64,000 nt of DNA from Helianthus annuus. Taxonomy: Eukaryota > Streptophyta > Magnoliopsida > Asterales > Asteraceae. The translations under genes and the position numbers were made by a program. The notes beneath the pieces are model-generated. The model saw nothing but the letters and a program-made list of their open reading frames with translations, was not told the origin of the DNA and did not search any database. Numbering within the stretch: position 1 is the first letter of the stretch; every line of letters starts with the position of its first letter. This document shows positions 1-10,427 of the stretch, piece after piece. The stretch is from NCBI RefSeq assembly GCF_002127325.2, contig NC_035435.2:121267127-121331126 (forward strand). Reading direction: 5' to 3'.

Positions 1-218
1 ATATTGAATGCAACATTCTCCGATAGAGAAAGCGTTATCACTGCCCTGGCTTTCTTATCCATCCTATCCCAATCTGCTTGTGGCATTTTTTCTGGCCTTT
101 CATCCTCAAGCACTACATCTAAGTCCTTTTGACAAAGTAATGCTTCAATCTGCATCTTCCACCAACCAAACTTCTTCCCGTCAAACTTTTCGATTTGCAC
201 CTTCCCGTCTTCTGCCAT
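1..218 (-). CDS. Ty1/copia gag, N-terminal fragment (runs off the window)
   Basis: The minus strand is open from an ATG at 218 down to base 1. It begins MAEDGKVQIEKFDGKKFGWW and continues with an M-x-x-L-L-C-Q-K-D-L pattern, which is how gag polyproteins of Tnt1-type copia elements start (established family knowledge). About 72 codons are visible with no stop. Gag forms the virus-like particle that packages the element RNA. The frame lies upstream of a leader (219-825), a tRNA-Met-type primer site (826-837) and an LTR, in the order expected for a minus-strand copia element. Most of the polyprotein lies outside the window, so its integrity cannot be judged. Confidence 0.85.
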   Translation of the reverse strand, partial: MAEDGKVQIEKFDGKKFGWWKMQIEALLCQKDLDVVLEDERPEKMPQADWDRMDKKARAVITLSLSENVAFN

Positions 219-825
219 AATAACACAAGCACGACTAAAACGAAACTGAAATCGAAACAAATAGAAACCAACACTGAAACAAATAGAAACAGAAAACACC
301 TGATTCAAGTTTCTTTGATCTTCAAACAGACGGTTTAGCACTTGTATCTCAGTACTTATCTCTTTGGTCAAAGTTGAGGGGCCTTTTTGCAAATAAGAGA
401 AAGCTGATTTTCTCTTAAAGAAACAAAGAAAAAAAAAGAACGCCCAGTTCTTTCTTCTTCCTACGACCTGCTCCCGCAAACTTCACAAAATCAAGTGACC
501 AAGGTGCAAAATCAAAGCCCCAATCTTTGATTTTTGGAACCATAGATGCGATATTCAGCAAGGATGGTCTTCAATTTCGTAACCCTAGGTCGCGGCTACT
601 GGGTTATCGAACCCTAGTCGCAATCTGCTGAAGATGTCTTCAAATCGGAGCCCTAATCGGAGTTAGGAACTGACGGCGGTGGCGGCTGTGCTAGCGGCGG
701 CTGTTTCAGAAACCCTAGATGCTATGCCTGCGACTGAAACCCGAGACCACGACTTGTTCTTCAACAGGTAAGTGTTCTTCTTCTTCACCTCTTACCTAGT
801 TTGTGTGAATCGATCAAGAGCCTGA

Positions 826-837
826 GCTCTGATGCCA
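826..837 (-). promoter_or_regulatory. Primer-binding site, tRNA-Met type
   Basis: On the element strand this reads TGGCATCAGAGC, one mismatch from the initiator tRNA-Met complement TGGTATCAGAGC. It lies 2 bp inside the LTR edge at 840. Confidence 0.8.
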
Positions 838-1048
838 GTTGTTAGGACCAAGAACACGAATCACACAAACACTAGAACAATAATCAGCAAGAACACACAC
901 TCACACACTCTAAATCACAAGAACAAGAACACAAGATTTATAGTGGTTCGGTCTAATCGGACCTACATCCACTCCCACAACTAGTTCTCTTCTTTATTAG
1001 GTGCTCCAAAGTTTATAGACATGAATAAGAAGTATATATAGGGGGTTA

Positions 1049-2431
1049 TGTAATAACTCTCATTAAAATCCATAATTAGAATAATAATTAGTCAATAAGA
1101 AAACCCTAATTGAGACACCCAAGTAATTCTGCACTAACCCTAAAATTTCCAGAACAATCGGAATTAGGATCAGGGCCCCTAAAATGCAAGGGGGGTAAAC
1201 CCTAGTGATGATTATCACCAAATTTGCGTTGTACAGATTGAAATTGATTTTAAAAATGAGTCATGCAAGCTAGTCCCGTACCCAGCTAGCCTATGTAATT
1301 AGACTGCACCCCTTACGGACCGTAAGGGGAAAAGCCATACGGTCCGTAAGCCTGTCCAAAAATCACTATAAATAGCAGACATTGGCAGTTGCTTTCTGTG
1401 TTGAAAACGACGTAAGAATTCTTTGTAGACGTCGAGTTATAAGCAGAAACAGTCCATAGTATACTAATATCGAATTGCTGCCGCAAAACAGGGTAATCAC
1501 TCGATCGCTATTACGATTCATTTTCCGACTGATCAATATATCCAATGGATGTTTAAGTGCCGCCCACATAGGGTTATACTTTGTCGTTCGTCGTTAAATC
1601 GATGGATGTTTAAGTATTGCACTTTGTCGTTCGTTGTGAGAATTTGATCTCGTGAGTTATCGTAACTGCTGTATTGATCACTAACCCGGTTTTGTGTGCA
1701 TTATTATTAAATTAGGTTAACAAGGCTAAATCGTATTCCGCCCGTGTTAAATCTGCAATGTGAGTCATTCTATTTTTATCAAATGTTTTACAATACTCCA
1801 AATTATTTTCAGAATTATAATTACAGTGATTAAGTTTATGTAATCACCAAATTACAGCCGGTATGTGGGGTATTGTGCACATTACTACTGTTGTTATCAC
1901 TTTAGGTGGGCGAACCTAAAATTAAGTGATATTCGTCATTCATTGGGGCAACCAATGGTGATATGACCACAGTCACAGATCCGGTCGAGTGACAAATACT
2001 GTGGGTAGTTGGTTTGATATCAGAAACATTGTAATCTCTCTTAATACTGTAAATTATAATAAACGAGACATTTTAATAAATAGAATGATTCACTCAGTAT
2101 TTCCCGCTGACAAAACCTTTTTCAAACATGTTTCAGGTGATCTATTGTAATTCAGGAAAAGTGCTGGGGAGCATTTCAAGCTCAAGAAAGTGGCTCATTA
2201 TAAAATAAAAGAAATATGTTTTGTAAAAATAAAGATTTCTCAGTAAAATCTTGTTATTGTAAATTATCGGGGTTTTATCCCGAATTGTGAAATAAAATAA
2301 TCGGGAAAAGTTTTTAGCTTTAAAACGATCCTGATGGAAAAATTCCGCTGCTAAAATCACATAAATAAATATCACGGGATTTCTGTCCCGCGGCTCCGGA
2401 AACGGGTCAAACCGGGTCGGGGGCCGTGACA
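1049..2431 (+). mobile_element. Solo LTR of a Tekay-like gypsy family
   Basis: A 1383-bp sequence beginning TGTAATAACTC and ending GGCCGTGACA is flanked by a perfect 5-bp duplication GGTTA (1044-1048 and 2432-2436). Both ends and much of the interior resemble the chromovirus LTR at 49064-50580 on the other strand: the TCGGAATTAGGATCAGG block, the AAATAGAATGATTCACTCAGT block and the GCCGTGACA end. No internal region is present, so this is a solo LTR left by LTR-LTR recombination. A TATAAATA box lies at 1367-1374. Two palindromes precede it (1309-1329 and 1338-1348), the second ending 18 bp before the TATA box. Confidence 0.9.
1309..1374 (+). promoter_or_regulatory. Solo-LTR core promoter: two palindromes and a TATA box
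   Basis: CCCCTTACGG at 1309-1318 is the exact reverse complement of 1320-1329, with a 1-nt centre. TACGG-T-CCGTA follows at 1338-1348 and TATAAATA at 1367-1374. The gap from second palindrome to TATA box is 18 bp. The promoter role is inferred from the position within the LTR. Confidence 0.6.
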
Positions 2432-2581
2432 GGTTACAATTAGGGTTGTTGACTTTAAACTATACTAACAGAGAACACTCCTGCTAGCTGCAGAAGGAGT
2501 GTATCACATAACACCCCTGCTAGATGCAGAAGGAGTATAACAAAAAACACCCCTACTAGTCAAATCCTCCACAACCCAACA

Positions 2582-2997
2582 GTGTGGGGGTCATGGATTG
2601 GAACATTATTTCCACATAGGACCATTAACTAAATGGTACACCATCCCCCTCCTTGATTTATGGTGGTTCCCATGGATTAAACCACGATTACCACGGCCCT
2701 CCTATTTGATAATTTTAAGACAAAAATAAATTAAAAAAATAAAGGGGATAGTGGTTTGGGTCATGACCACACCCTTAGGGTAGTGGTTTTGAATGGTGGA
2801 TTAAAGATAGATGACATGGTGCCTATGTGGAGGGTCATGGTGGTCATGAGGGTCATGACCATACCCTATAGCCTAAGTGGGGTAGGGATGCTCCACTTTC
2901 CATCACTCACCACAATCAATCATGTTCCGCCACGTCATCGAACCTGGTTTCATCAATAGTGATGGATTTTAGTGGGATGACCATCACTCACCACACC
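2582..2997. repeat. Possible MITE with degenerate inverted ends
   Basis: The stretch begins GTGTGGGGGTCATGG and ends with the roughly inverted CCATCACTCACCACACC. CAACA occurs on both sides (2577-2581 and 2998-3002). It is full of GTGGTCATG/CATGACCAC motifs in both orientations. No coding capacity is seen. The boundaries are uncertain and overlap the proposed copia LTR end. Confidence 0.3.
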
Positions 2998-3177
2998 CAA
3001 CAATTTCCCTCACATTCTGCAACTTTTCACGAGTCATGGTGGCCACGAGTTATAAGATTCACGCGTTTTCGAAGTCACCGACGACGGTCTATCAAACTAG
3101 CCCACGCGTGATGGTGGCTTTATAACGTGGTGCCCCGGGTGCCCTAAAAAAGATTGTAGTAGTTTATAACATCTAAA

Positions 3178-4250
3178 GCCAATGAGGTAGTGGTGGAGTG
3201 ATTGGTGAAAGACTTCGTATTCCTTATGACCCAGGTTCGACTCCAACTCTCCCCGTTCTTTTCTACGGCATCCAGGTGAAGGATGAATACAGGTGGCGCC
3301 GGTTCATCTTTGATGGGAGGCGAGGTTTTACCGATTATTCCAGACGGGTGGAGGTCGGTTTTCCGCGTATCTGGAAGAGCCAAGTGGCTGATGACGGTCG
3401 AGCAGGGCCGGCCCAGAGGGTGTGCAGGGTGTGCCACCGCTCTGGGCCCAAAACTTTTAGGGGCCCAAAAGAAAATATTCTCCTTTTATATGTATAAATA
3501 AAATATATACACGCGACACAATAAAGAATGTTGATGCGGCTCAGATGGTTTATCGCAACTGTTGGTTTGTGTGAGATGCAGGATCGAAACATGGCATATC
3601 CCCAAACATTTTTTAAGTTTCCTTAATGTTTTAGTTTCCTTTGGGCCCCATGTTCTCTGTTTTAGAGCTAGAAAAAAAAATAACTAACAAAGTCTCTTCG
3701 GTTTGCTTCCTTTAATTGCAGCAAAGTTAAAAGGTATTACTTTTTTCAATGTCATGGTTGTATTGTATGTGGGCTATGCAAAATTTCATTGTACATATTT
3801 TAACACAACTTTTGAAATTGAGTTGTTAACCATCTCGAAGTGATGAGACTTCTTGTTGTATGACACCACAACCGCAAGTTTGTGAGTTTTTTTTAAAGAG
3901 ATCGAACACAATTAATGTATTGGAGAGAAATTTGATGAAAACATTTCTTCTTTCCACGTTATCAGGTTCGATATACTCAAATGAAATTTGTCTTAAATTA
4001 TATTTATAGTGAATTTCTTGTTCCAGTATTTTTGTTGATTTGTTTGATCTATTTGATAACGATTATTGTTGTATTATCGTTTTTTTAGTTTTTATATATG
4101 TGATTGAATGATTGATGAGTTTATATTATATGGAGATTTGCGAATAGGGCCCAGATTTTTCATTTCGCACGGGGCCAAAATTTTTTTTATGATTTTCGGA
4201 GACGGCCCTGCGGTCGGGTAGTCAACCTTGACTACGGTGCCAGTATCACG
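3178..4250 (+). mobile_element. tRNA-derived SINE, split by a hAT-like element
   Basis: It starts GCCAATGA, exactly like the SINE at 4912. It has an A-box-like TAGTGGTGGAG at 3188-3198 and a perfect RNA polymerase III B box GGTTCGACTCC at 3234-3244. It also shares the GGTTTTACCG motif with the second SINE. A hAT-like element occupies 3403-4210 inside it. The SINE appears to resume at 4211 and fades near 4250; its 3' end is not clear. SINEs are non-coding and depend on LINE enzymes for mobility. Confidence 0.6.
3403..4210. mobile_element. Non-autonomous hAT-like DNA transposon
   Basis: The left end CAGGGCCGGCCC and right end GGAGACGGCCCTG are terminal inverted repeats of hAT type (CAGGGCCG start). 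They are flanked by an 8-bp duplication with one mismatch: CGGTCGAG (3395-3402) and CGGTCGGG (4211-4218). The 808-bp interior has no transposase frame. A tRNA-like stretch (about 3528-3600, with GGATCGAAAC) may be an older SINE fragment carried inside it. Confidence 0.7.
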
Positions 4251-4259
4251 GTGAGTCAA

Positions 4260-4872
4260 TGATGTTGGGTTCCCCACCTCCCAAATCAGCTATTTGCCCC
4301 ATTTTTTAATTATCATGTATGGGTCACAATGTACAAGTTTGATTGGATGTGTTGACTCGCATGTGAGTCAATGATCCTTGGATATCATACCAGGTCTATT
4401 AATTAAGATTAAAGAATGAGCTTGGAGCTTCTATAGCACGCTACATGTTTTAAAGAATGAGCTTGAAGCTAAATTGAAAGCAAGTGAATTGAATCAAAGA
4501 GAATGAGAAGATATTTAATTCTGACTTAGATCAGTGTTTGTTTATATTTTGTTCCTTAGTTGTTCACGTAACAAGTTCAATGAAACGAAAAAAAATTGCA
4601 ACTTTGTCATTGCATTCTATTGTAGTGTTTTGTAATTGCAGTTTTAATGGAATGCAGATTTAATGGCCTTTTGTGACTACATACATGCTATTGTAGTGTT
4701 TTCTAATTACATTTTTAACAAGTTCAATGAATGAAATGGAAAAAAAAAGTGTAGTTTTATAATTGCCTTTGGTGGTTTTATAAGCACATATTGTATATGT
4801 GCATTCAACTTTGTTAACAAGTTCAATGAATGAAATGGAAAAAAAAAAGTGTAGTTTTGTATTCTCTTTTAG
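4260..4872. other. AT-rich non-coding spacer with short duplications
   Basis: No gene is seen. The block containing AACAAGTTCAATGAATGAAATGG followed by an A run and GTGTAGTTTT recurs near 4717 and 4815, with a weaker copy near 4570, indicating local duplication. Confidence 0.5.
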
Positions 4873-5397
4873 TTAATGATGTAGAATGTAGACTTAATAT
4901 TTTTAGATTTTGCCAATGATCTCTAGATCAAGTGGTGGAAGGCTTGCATTTCTCTTGAGAGATGCAGGTTCGACTCCCACTTGGTGCAGAGTGAGGCATT
5001 GGTGGGCAATGATAGGAGACCCAGGGAAACCTGGGTTGGATCCTTGAGCCAAACGGGTTTTACCGGTAATTTCACCGTCGTGCCTACGGGCGGGTGGGTT
5101 ACCGGGTTTTCCCCGGAATTGGTGGTGGACTCGGGTTACTCTCGGAGTACTCCGTTTGTCCAGTGGGTGCCCCGAGAGTGCTCGGGATTGAGTTTGTTGG
5201 CCGTTCAAAAAAAAAATATTTTTAGATTTTCCGTTAAAAAAAAAAGTTAACATTTTTAAATAATGAAATGTTAGTTTTATCTTTATGAAACACATATTAA
5301 TGATGTAGAATGTAGACTTAATATTTTTAGATTTGCCGTTAAAAAAGTAACATTTTTAAATAATGAAATGTTAGTTTTATCTTTATGAAACACATAT
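4873..5397. repeat. Tandem duplication of a ~100-bp unit, first copy split by a SINE
   Basis: The unit starting TTAATGATGTAGAATGTAG and ending GAAACACATAT occurs at 4873-5296 (with a SINE inside) and again at 5297-5397. The second copy reads straight through the site where the SINE sits in the first copy. Confidence 0.8.
4912..5214 (+). mobile_element. tRNA-derived SINE with 16-bp target duplication
   Basis: It begins GCCAATGATC, has an A-box-like stretch at 4927-4938, a perfect B box GGTTCGACTCC at 4967-4977, and ends in an A-rich tail. It is flanked by perfect 16-bp copies of AATATTTTTAGATTTT (4896-4911 and 5215-5230). The body contains GGGTTTTACCG as in the first SINE. About 300 bp is a typical plant SINE length. 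Confidence 0.85.
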
Positions 5398-5663
5398 GTT
5401 TTAAAATATGCAATCAAATGATCAAATATAGCTTCTTGATAAATTACATATGTGAAGACTTTTAAAAATATATACAGTTTAAAGAAAAATATATTTTTTA
5501 ATTAAATTATATAGATAAATCTGATAAGAATGGTCTTCGAAAGCGAAGGAAAGGAAAGTTCCTTTAAATTGCTCCATACGTAAATATAGAACCAAAAAAC
5601 TTTGTATAAATAATTTTTTTAAAATTGCTCCATACGTAAATACAATACCAAAAAACTTTATAT
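5398..5663. other. AT-rich spacer
   Basis: No gene is seen. A short direct repeat, ATTGCTCCATACGTAAATA followed by ACCAAAAAACTTT, occurs at about 5567 and 5627. Confidence 0.5.
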
Positions 5664-5672
5664 AAATAATTT

Positions 5673-5980
5673 GAGTAAACTGCCATTTTGGTCCCTGTGG
5701 TTTGGGCACTTTTGTCATTTTAGTCCAAATCTCAAACTTTTTAAATTTGGGTCCTTTTGGTTTGTATTTTGTTGCCATTTTAGTCCAAAACTCAAAAACT
5801 CTCATTTTTACTTTCCAACATCCTTTTTTTGTCTTTATCTGCAGAGGTAGTTTTGTCCATTTAATTTTCATTAAAACAATTTCTTTATTAAAAAACTCCC
5901 CAAATATAAATACCCCTATCAGAGACCAATTAGATCATTATCTTCAACCTCCCAAGCGAAACCCTAACCAGAGATCAAAC

Positions 5981-6019
<39 letters not shown>

Positions 6020-6975
6020 CTAACCCACAGGAGATCATCTTCACACAACCTCCACCAAAACCCTAACCCCTCACAAACCGATAACAACACAATTTCAACC
6101 GCATCCGAATCTGCCATTAAAGCACTTCTCGAGCTCGAACACGAATCAGAATCAATCCTCTGCAACGATCCGCACCTCCTCACACTCGTGTAATGCTAAA
6201 CAACGTAAACACGGACTTAGATCGTTCATAACTCGCCTGTAAACCCCCACCTCCTCACACATATCTCTTCCCCTGTTTCATTTATTTTTCTGATCATTGA
6301 GGATGATGGTGATTTCTGTTGTACAGAACGATCTGAACAAGATCATTGTACAGAAGCCGGTCGACGTTATTGGCGGCAGGATTCTGGTGGTGCGACGGCG
6401 AATTAGGGCGGAGATCTTCGCCGGAAAGCCATGAAGTTTGTTCTCCACCATTAAATCCTGAAGTAGTATTGTCTTGTTCCAAATCGAAGTGCTGAGATGA
6501 CTGGTGATGATGGGTTGGAGTAACTTGAACTCGATTTTGTCGAATTCGGTTAATTCTGAATCAGCTACTGCGGTCTGCAATGGTATATACAGATGCTTTG
6601 TGTTTTAGATGATGCTCTGTGTTTTAGACGATGGTCTTCAAGATTTTGTGATTTGGGTTCTTGAAATAAAGAGGGTTCTGCTGCAAATGATTTAAGATTT
6701 TGAAGATCAAGAAGAGAGAGAGAGAGAAGACAGTGGTGTTTAGAGAGAGAGAGGGAGTTTGAGGAAAGGATAAAATAGCATTTTTTATATAATGACCATT
6801 TTGACCCTTCAGAAAAGGACAAAATAGCTGGGTTTTGTTTGATAAATCTGATTTGAGTTTTGGACCAAAATGGCAACAAAAACGAAACCACAGGGACCCA
6901 GATTTAAAAAGTTTGAGATTTGGACTAGAATGGCAAAACTGCCCAAACCACAGGGACCAAAATGACAGTTTACTC
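5673..6975. mobile_element. MULE-type element with long inverted repeats, possible Pack-MULE
   Basis: Long terminal inverted repeats begin GAGTAAACTGCCATTTTGG on the left and end CCAAAATGACAGTTTACTC on the right; similarity continues for well over 100 bp. A perfect 9-bp duplication AAATAATTT flanks it (5664-5672, 6976-6984), the size produced by Mutator-like transposases. No transposase is present. The interior (about 5950-6560) is less AT-rich and looks genic: repeated AAACCCTAA, a 36-A run (5982-6017), and an open plus frame ending at 6193 with a Ser/Glu/Leu-rich tail (ASESAIKALLELEHESES). I do not recognise the donor gene. Confidence 0.75.
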
Positions 6976-6999
6976 AAATAATTTTGTTTAGTTATGATT

Positions 7000-7022
7000 G
7001 TGGTGGTGGTGGTGGTGGTGGT
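7000..7022. repeat. (TGG)n microsatellite
   Basis: About seven to eight TGG units sit just outside the right target duplication of the MULE-type element. Confidence 0.8.
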
Positions 7023-7029
7023 GATGTAT

Positions 7030-7470
7030 GGTGGTGTTTGGAGGTATATATGTGACGAGGTATGGTACTAGACCCGACCCGAACGGTCGGACTTTCCTGC
7101 TATTTATCACTTTTATAGTAATTATATATTATTATTGCGTACTAACCCGCGAAGCCCAGCGCGTTGTAGTTTATACTACACTAGGCTGTGGGCTCGTAGA
7201 GACAACCCCTAACTGGGCCTGGCCCATTGAGGTTAGGGTTTTCCCATATCTCCTATATAAGAAGGTCTCCACCTCCTTATTAGGGCATGAGATATAGGGC
7301 AACACACTTTTGTAGCTGGAAATAGGGGATTCTTCGTCTACCGGCCGTCTCTACACCGCCCACGTTTATCTCTTCTTGTTTACAGGTGTAGGATAAAGCG
7401 GAGAAGGCGAGGTGTGGCCAGGTTCGTATCCATCATCGTAGAAGTACCAACCCGCTCAATATGTAAATAA
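7030..7470 (+). repeat. Promoter-like fragment, probably a retroelement remnant
   Basis: An unusually GC-rich island in AT-rich DNA contains a TATA-like CTATATAAGAAGG near 7252 and a TGTAGT-TTAT-ACTACA inverted repeat near 7165. No matching second copy is seen in the window, so an LTR remnant is only inferred. Confidence 0.3.
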
Positions 7471-8764
7471 TTTAAACTATAAAATCAAAAGAAATCAACG
7501 TTATAATTTTCATTCGATATCATGTTTGATCAGACCGTGATTATAAGTTTTGACAGGAATCGTCTTATACACATCAACCCGAATAAATTATAAGTTTAAT
7601 TGAATCATTACAAAAACAACCTTTACCACTTGAAACTTTATATATATATTTATTATTATTATGATTACTACTACTATGAAATTAAAAAATACGCCAAAAA
7701 CCAAAAACTTATATAAATAATAATGTCTAAATTATGAAGCTTGATACTAATTTCTATTTTATCTTTTAAAGTTTGACAAAACATTCCCAAGTCGTGTAAT
7801 CAATGATAAAAAAGACGTTTTAATAAATTATAAAGATAAACGAGTCAAATGGGTTACCGTGTTAGCATGGCGACTGAACACGCCCCGTTCAGGCAGTCAT
7901 GGTGGATATAAATTCAAGTTGATTTACGTTTTGACGTAAATTTTTTCGGAAATAAGTCGGGTCAAATGTAATATACATCCGTTCTTATTTTTATATACTT
8001 TTTCTGTTTGTTAGTGTACGTTTTGACCTAAAATTTTTACGAAATACCACAGAACGCAGAGGACAATTTACTAGTTTAGAAAAATATAGATTTATTTTTT
8101 CTTCTATTATGAATACGTGAGATAGTTTGTTGGGCCTGGGCTTTTCACAGTAACGTCCGTCCTTGGGTCCTTGGTTTGTGTTTCAGATATTTTTTGGTTT
8201 CACTCTCATAAAAGAATTTATAATATTATATTTTATCTATATTTACACATTTTAAATACTCTTATGAAATTATTATCATTTTTCTTCTCCCGCTCCTTGA
8301 TAAATCATCAACGATAAACACTAAATCCTAATTTCTAAACACATAACCTCTCGCAATTTATAGAAGATACACATCCATCAATGTTTCTTTATTTGGTAAA
8401 GTAGAAAAAAATGAACATAAATGTTACAGATTTAATTATCCATCATTATTATTGTTATTGTTATTATTATTTAGGTAAATATGATACGGTTTAATTAAGA
8501 AGTGTAATAAATTATATAGTTTTCTTACAGTAAAGTATTATTATTTACTTATCGCACAAGTTGTAAAACAAACCAAAAACCGAACAGAATGTCAAAAATC
8601 AGTAATTGCTGCAAACTGTCTATCCAAAAACTTCAACACATGCAATCACACTAACTTAGTTTGTTCGCGGTTCATTAGTGCTAATTGTTTCCATTTAGCA
8701 ATTGGTGTTTAATTTGTTTCCAAAGCTATATTAATCTATCCAAAGTAGTTTCAAGTTGGAAAAA
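7471..8764. other. AT-rich non-coding spacer
   Basis: No ORF of interest, inverted repeat or RNA gene was seen. Short T/A-rich microsatellite-like tracts occur near 7650 and 8445. Confidence 0.5.
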
Positions 8765-8769
8765 AAAAG

Positions 8770-9420
8770 TGTTGAAACAATGGTTAACACCAAAGATAAC
8801 CAAGAGGGTCGTTTCACTTATGGGGTTCAACCTCTTCTCTTGCTCGTATCAAAGGCCTGAGATCTGCAAAACAGTAAACACCGTTAGTCTCGTTAAGAGG
8901 GGAAAAGGGGGTTTTCCCTCTTAACCAGGCTCCGGCGTGAGAATAAGTACTGCTCTGAGATGAATAAAACAGTGTGTGTATAGAGTGAGTAAAGAGAGCC
9001 AAGATCCTTAACCTGAATGATGAAGGGTCCTATTTATAGCCGGATGGTGAAGAAGGAGGAAGCAGCTGTGCCAGCTGTGGGTGTGCGCCAGCTGTCCGAC
9101 CAAGAGGAATATCCTCTTGGTCTGCTCTGTCGCGAAGGGTGTAGTGGTACACGTGGCGTCCTTCTATTTGCTTACGCTGGATACCTCGTACTGGTTGCGT
9201 CAGACTTGCTCCCTGAATCGTCGCAGGCCTATGTGGCCTTCTCTTAATGGTGACACGTGTTGTCCTTTATGTTGGGCAAAGCATCTTTGATGCCAGCTAT
9301 GAACCGCCTAGATGTCTTCTGGAAGCTTCTAGAAGGTCCTGGTGACATGGGTGCCTTGTGTGCACAAAAAGTGGTGTGGTCCCTGCCATGTGGGCAGGGA
9401 ATTGGGACCATACCTCTTCA
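8770..9420 (-). repeat. 3' LTR of first Tat element
   Basis: 651 bp, TG...CA ends. TATAAATA on the minus strand lies at 9031-9038. Three CAGCTG hexamers sit just upstream of it on that strand (9063-9068, 9072-9077 and near 9090). Confidence 0.95.
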
Positions 9421-9434
9421 AGTCCCCCCAGTCC
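9421..9434 (-). other. Polypurine tract of first Tat element
   Basis: On the minus strand this reads GGACTGGGGGGACT immediately before the 3' LTR, the expected position for plus-strand priming. Confidence 0.75.
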
Positions 9435-9529
9435 AGTGTGCCTTCTAGTTGAGTTGATCGTCTAGGAGGGATTCTGGACTTATGAGAGTTGTGGCTTCTA
9501 TGCATCGCGTTGAAGTTGGTGAATATAAA

Positions 9530-10052
9530 GTGAGCCAAGTGGACGCGTGCCGTCTGGTTATTGGCTCTCTGCAAAAGTGAGCCAAATGGACGCATGCCGC
9601 ATGGGTTTTGGCCCTTTAAAAAAGTGAGCCAAATGGACGCATGCCGCATGGGTTTTGGCCTTTTGAAAAAAGTGAGCCAAATGGACGCATGCCGCATGGG
9701 TTTTGGCCCTTTGAAAAAAGTGAGCCAAATGGACGCATGCCGCATGGGTTTTGGCCCTTTGAAAAAGGTGAGCCAAATGGACGCATGCCGCATGGGTTTT
9801 GGCCCTTTGAAAAAGGTGAGCCAAATGGACGCATGCCGCATGGGTTATGGCCCTTTGAAAAAAGTGAGCCAAATGGACGCATGCCGCATGGGTTTTGGCC
9901 CTTTGAAAAAGGTGAGCCAAATGGACGCATGCCGCATGGGTTATGGCCCTTTTGAAAAAAAGTGAGCCAAATGGACGCATGCCGCATGGGTTTTGCCCCT
10001 TTGAAAAAAGTGAGCCAAATGAACGCATGCCGCATGGGTTTTGGCTCTCTTG
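9530..10052. repeat. 48-bp tandem repeat, 11 copies, in first Tat element
   Basis: GTGAGCCAAATGGACGCATG recurs from about 9530 at spacings of 47, 47, 48, 48, 48, 48, 48, 48, 50 and 48 bp. The unit also contains GCCGCATGGGTTTTGGCCC and ends in an A-rich tract. The first and last copies are the most diverged. Because 48 is a multiple of three, several frames stay open, giving repetitive ORFs on both strands that need not be genes. The array lies between the 3' LTR and the promoter of the antisense gene. Confidence 0.95.
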
Positions 10053-10272
10053 TGCTTTCTTCTGTTGGAAGTTTGGTGGTTATGGGGAAGCGTTTGGTGT
10101 GACCGTCTGACGTCCCTGTCTTTTCGGAGGCGAACAGTTGCTTTTGCAGTGACTTTCTGTCACATCAGCAGACCCTGTCGCCCATGCTTCCCGAAAAATG
10201 AGCCGACGTCTTCTCTCTCCTGTGACGTGTCAGTCATCTATTGGGCGCTTTTTCTGTTCCCTGACGGTCCAC

Positions 10273-10305
10273 TACCCATCGCATTAAATGCGATGGGTAT
10301 AAATA
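10273..10305 (+). promoter_or_regulatory. Antisense-gene promoter: 27-nt palindrome running into a TATA box
   Basis: Bases 10273-10285 are the exact reverse complement of 10287-10299, with a 1-nt centre at 10286 (13-bp arms, inner part CGCATT-A-AATGCG). TATAAATA at 10298-10305 overlaps the right arm by two bases. The first ATG of the antisense gene is about 120 bp downstream. The promoter function is inferred. Confidence 0.65.
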
Positions 10306-10427
10306 TGGGGCGGTTATCTCTTTCTTCCTTCACTTTCAAATTCTAAGTGCAATTTCTCTCTACCTTCTTCTTCCCCTTTGTTCTATCTTTCACCTTTTTT
10401 CAAGTCGTCTTCTTCTTGATTTTTATC

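Larger units (their letters stand above)
1..2581 (-). mobile_element. Ty1/copia element (5' part) with 5' LTR split by a solo LTR
   Basis: On the minus strand the order is LTR, primer site, leader, gag. The inner LTR edge is at 840 (TGTTAGGACC, so the LTR ends GGTCCTAACA on its own strand). The outer edge is probably at 2581, where the element strand starts TGTTGGG. The LTR is therefore 840-1048 plus about 2437-2581, interrupted by the solo LTR at 1049-2431. Short direct copies of a CTGCTAGNTGCAGAAGGAGT motif lie at about 2478-2540. The outer end is less certain because CAACA recurs at 2998-3002 after a possible MITE. The element's other end and its target duplication are off the window. Confidence 0.7.

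Noticed and set aside
3234..4977. tRNA genes, because of perfect B boxes at 3234 and 4967
   Set aside because: No cloverleaf can be folded and no anticodon arm is seen; the tails and target duplication show SINEs.
5479..5871. Lys/Phe-rich ORF overlapping the left MULE inverted repeat
   Set aside because: The repeated 'PKGPKFKKFEIWTKM'-like words come from translating the terminal repeat, not from a gene.
9381..9399. CCCTGCC...GGCAGGG hairpin in the first Tat LTR as a terminator or promoter dyad
   Set aside because: It lies at the LTR edge, about 350 bp from the TATA box, so it does not fit the palindrome-18 bp-TATA arrangement. No evidence for a terminator.
9329..10035. Several overlapping repetitive ORFs on both strands
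   Set aside because: They follow from the 48-bp period of the tandem array, which keeps frames open. They give the same 16-residue unit repeated and have no domain.
9530..10052. CRISPR-like array
   Set aside because: The repeats are directly adjacent with no unique spacers, and this is plant nuclear DNA.
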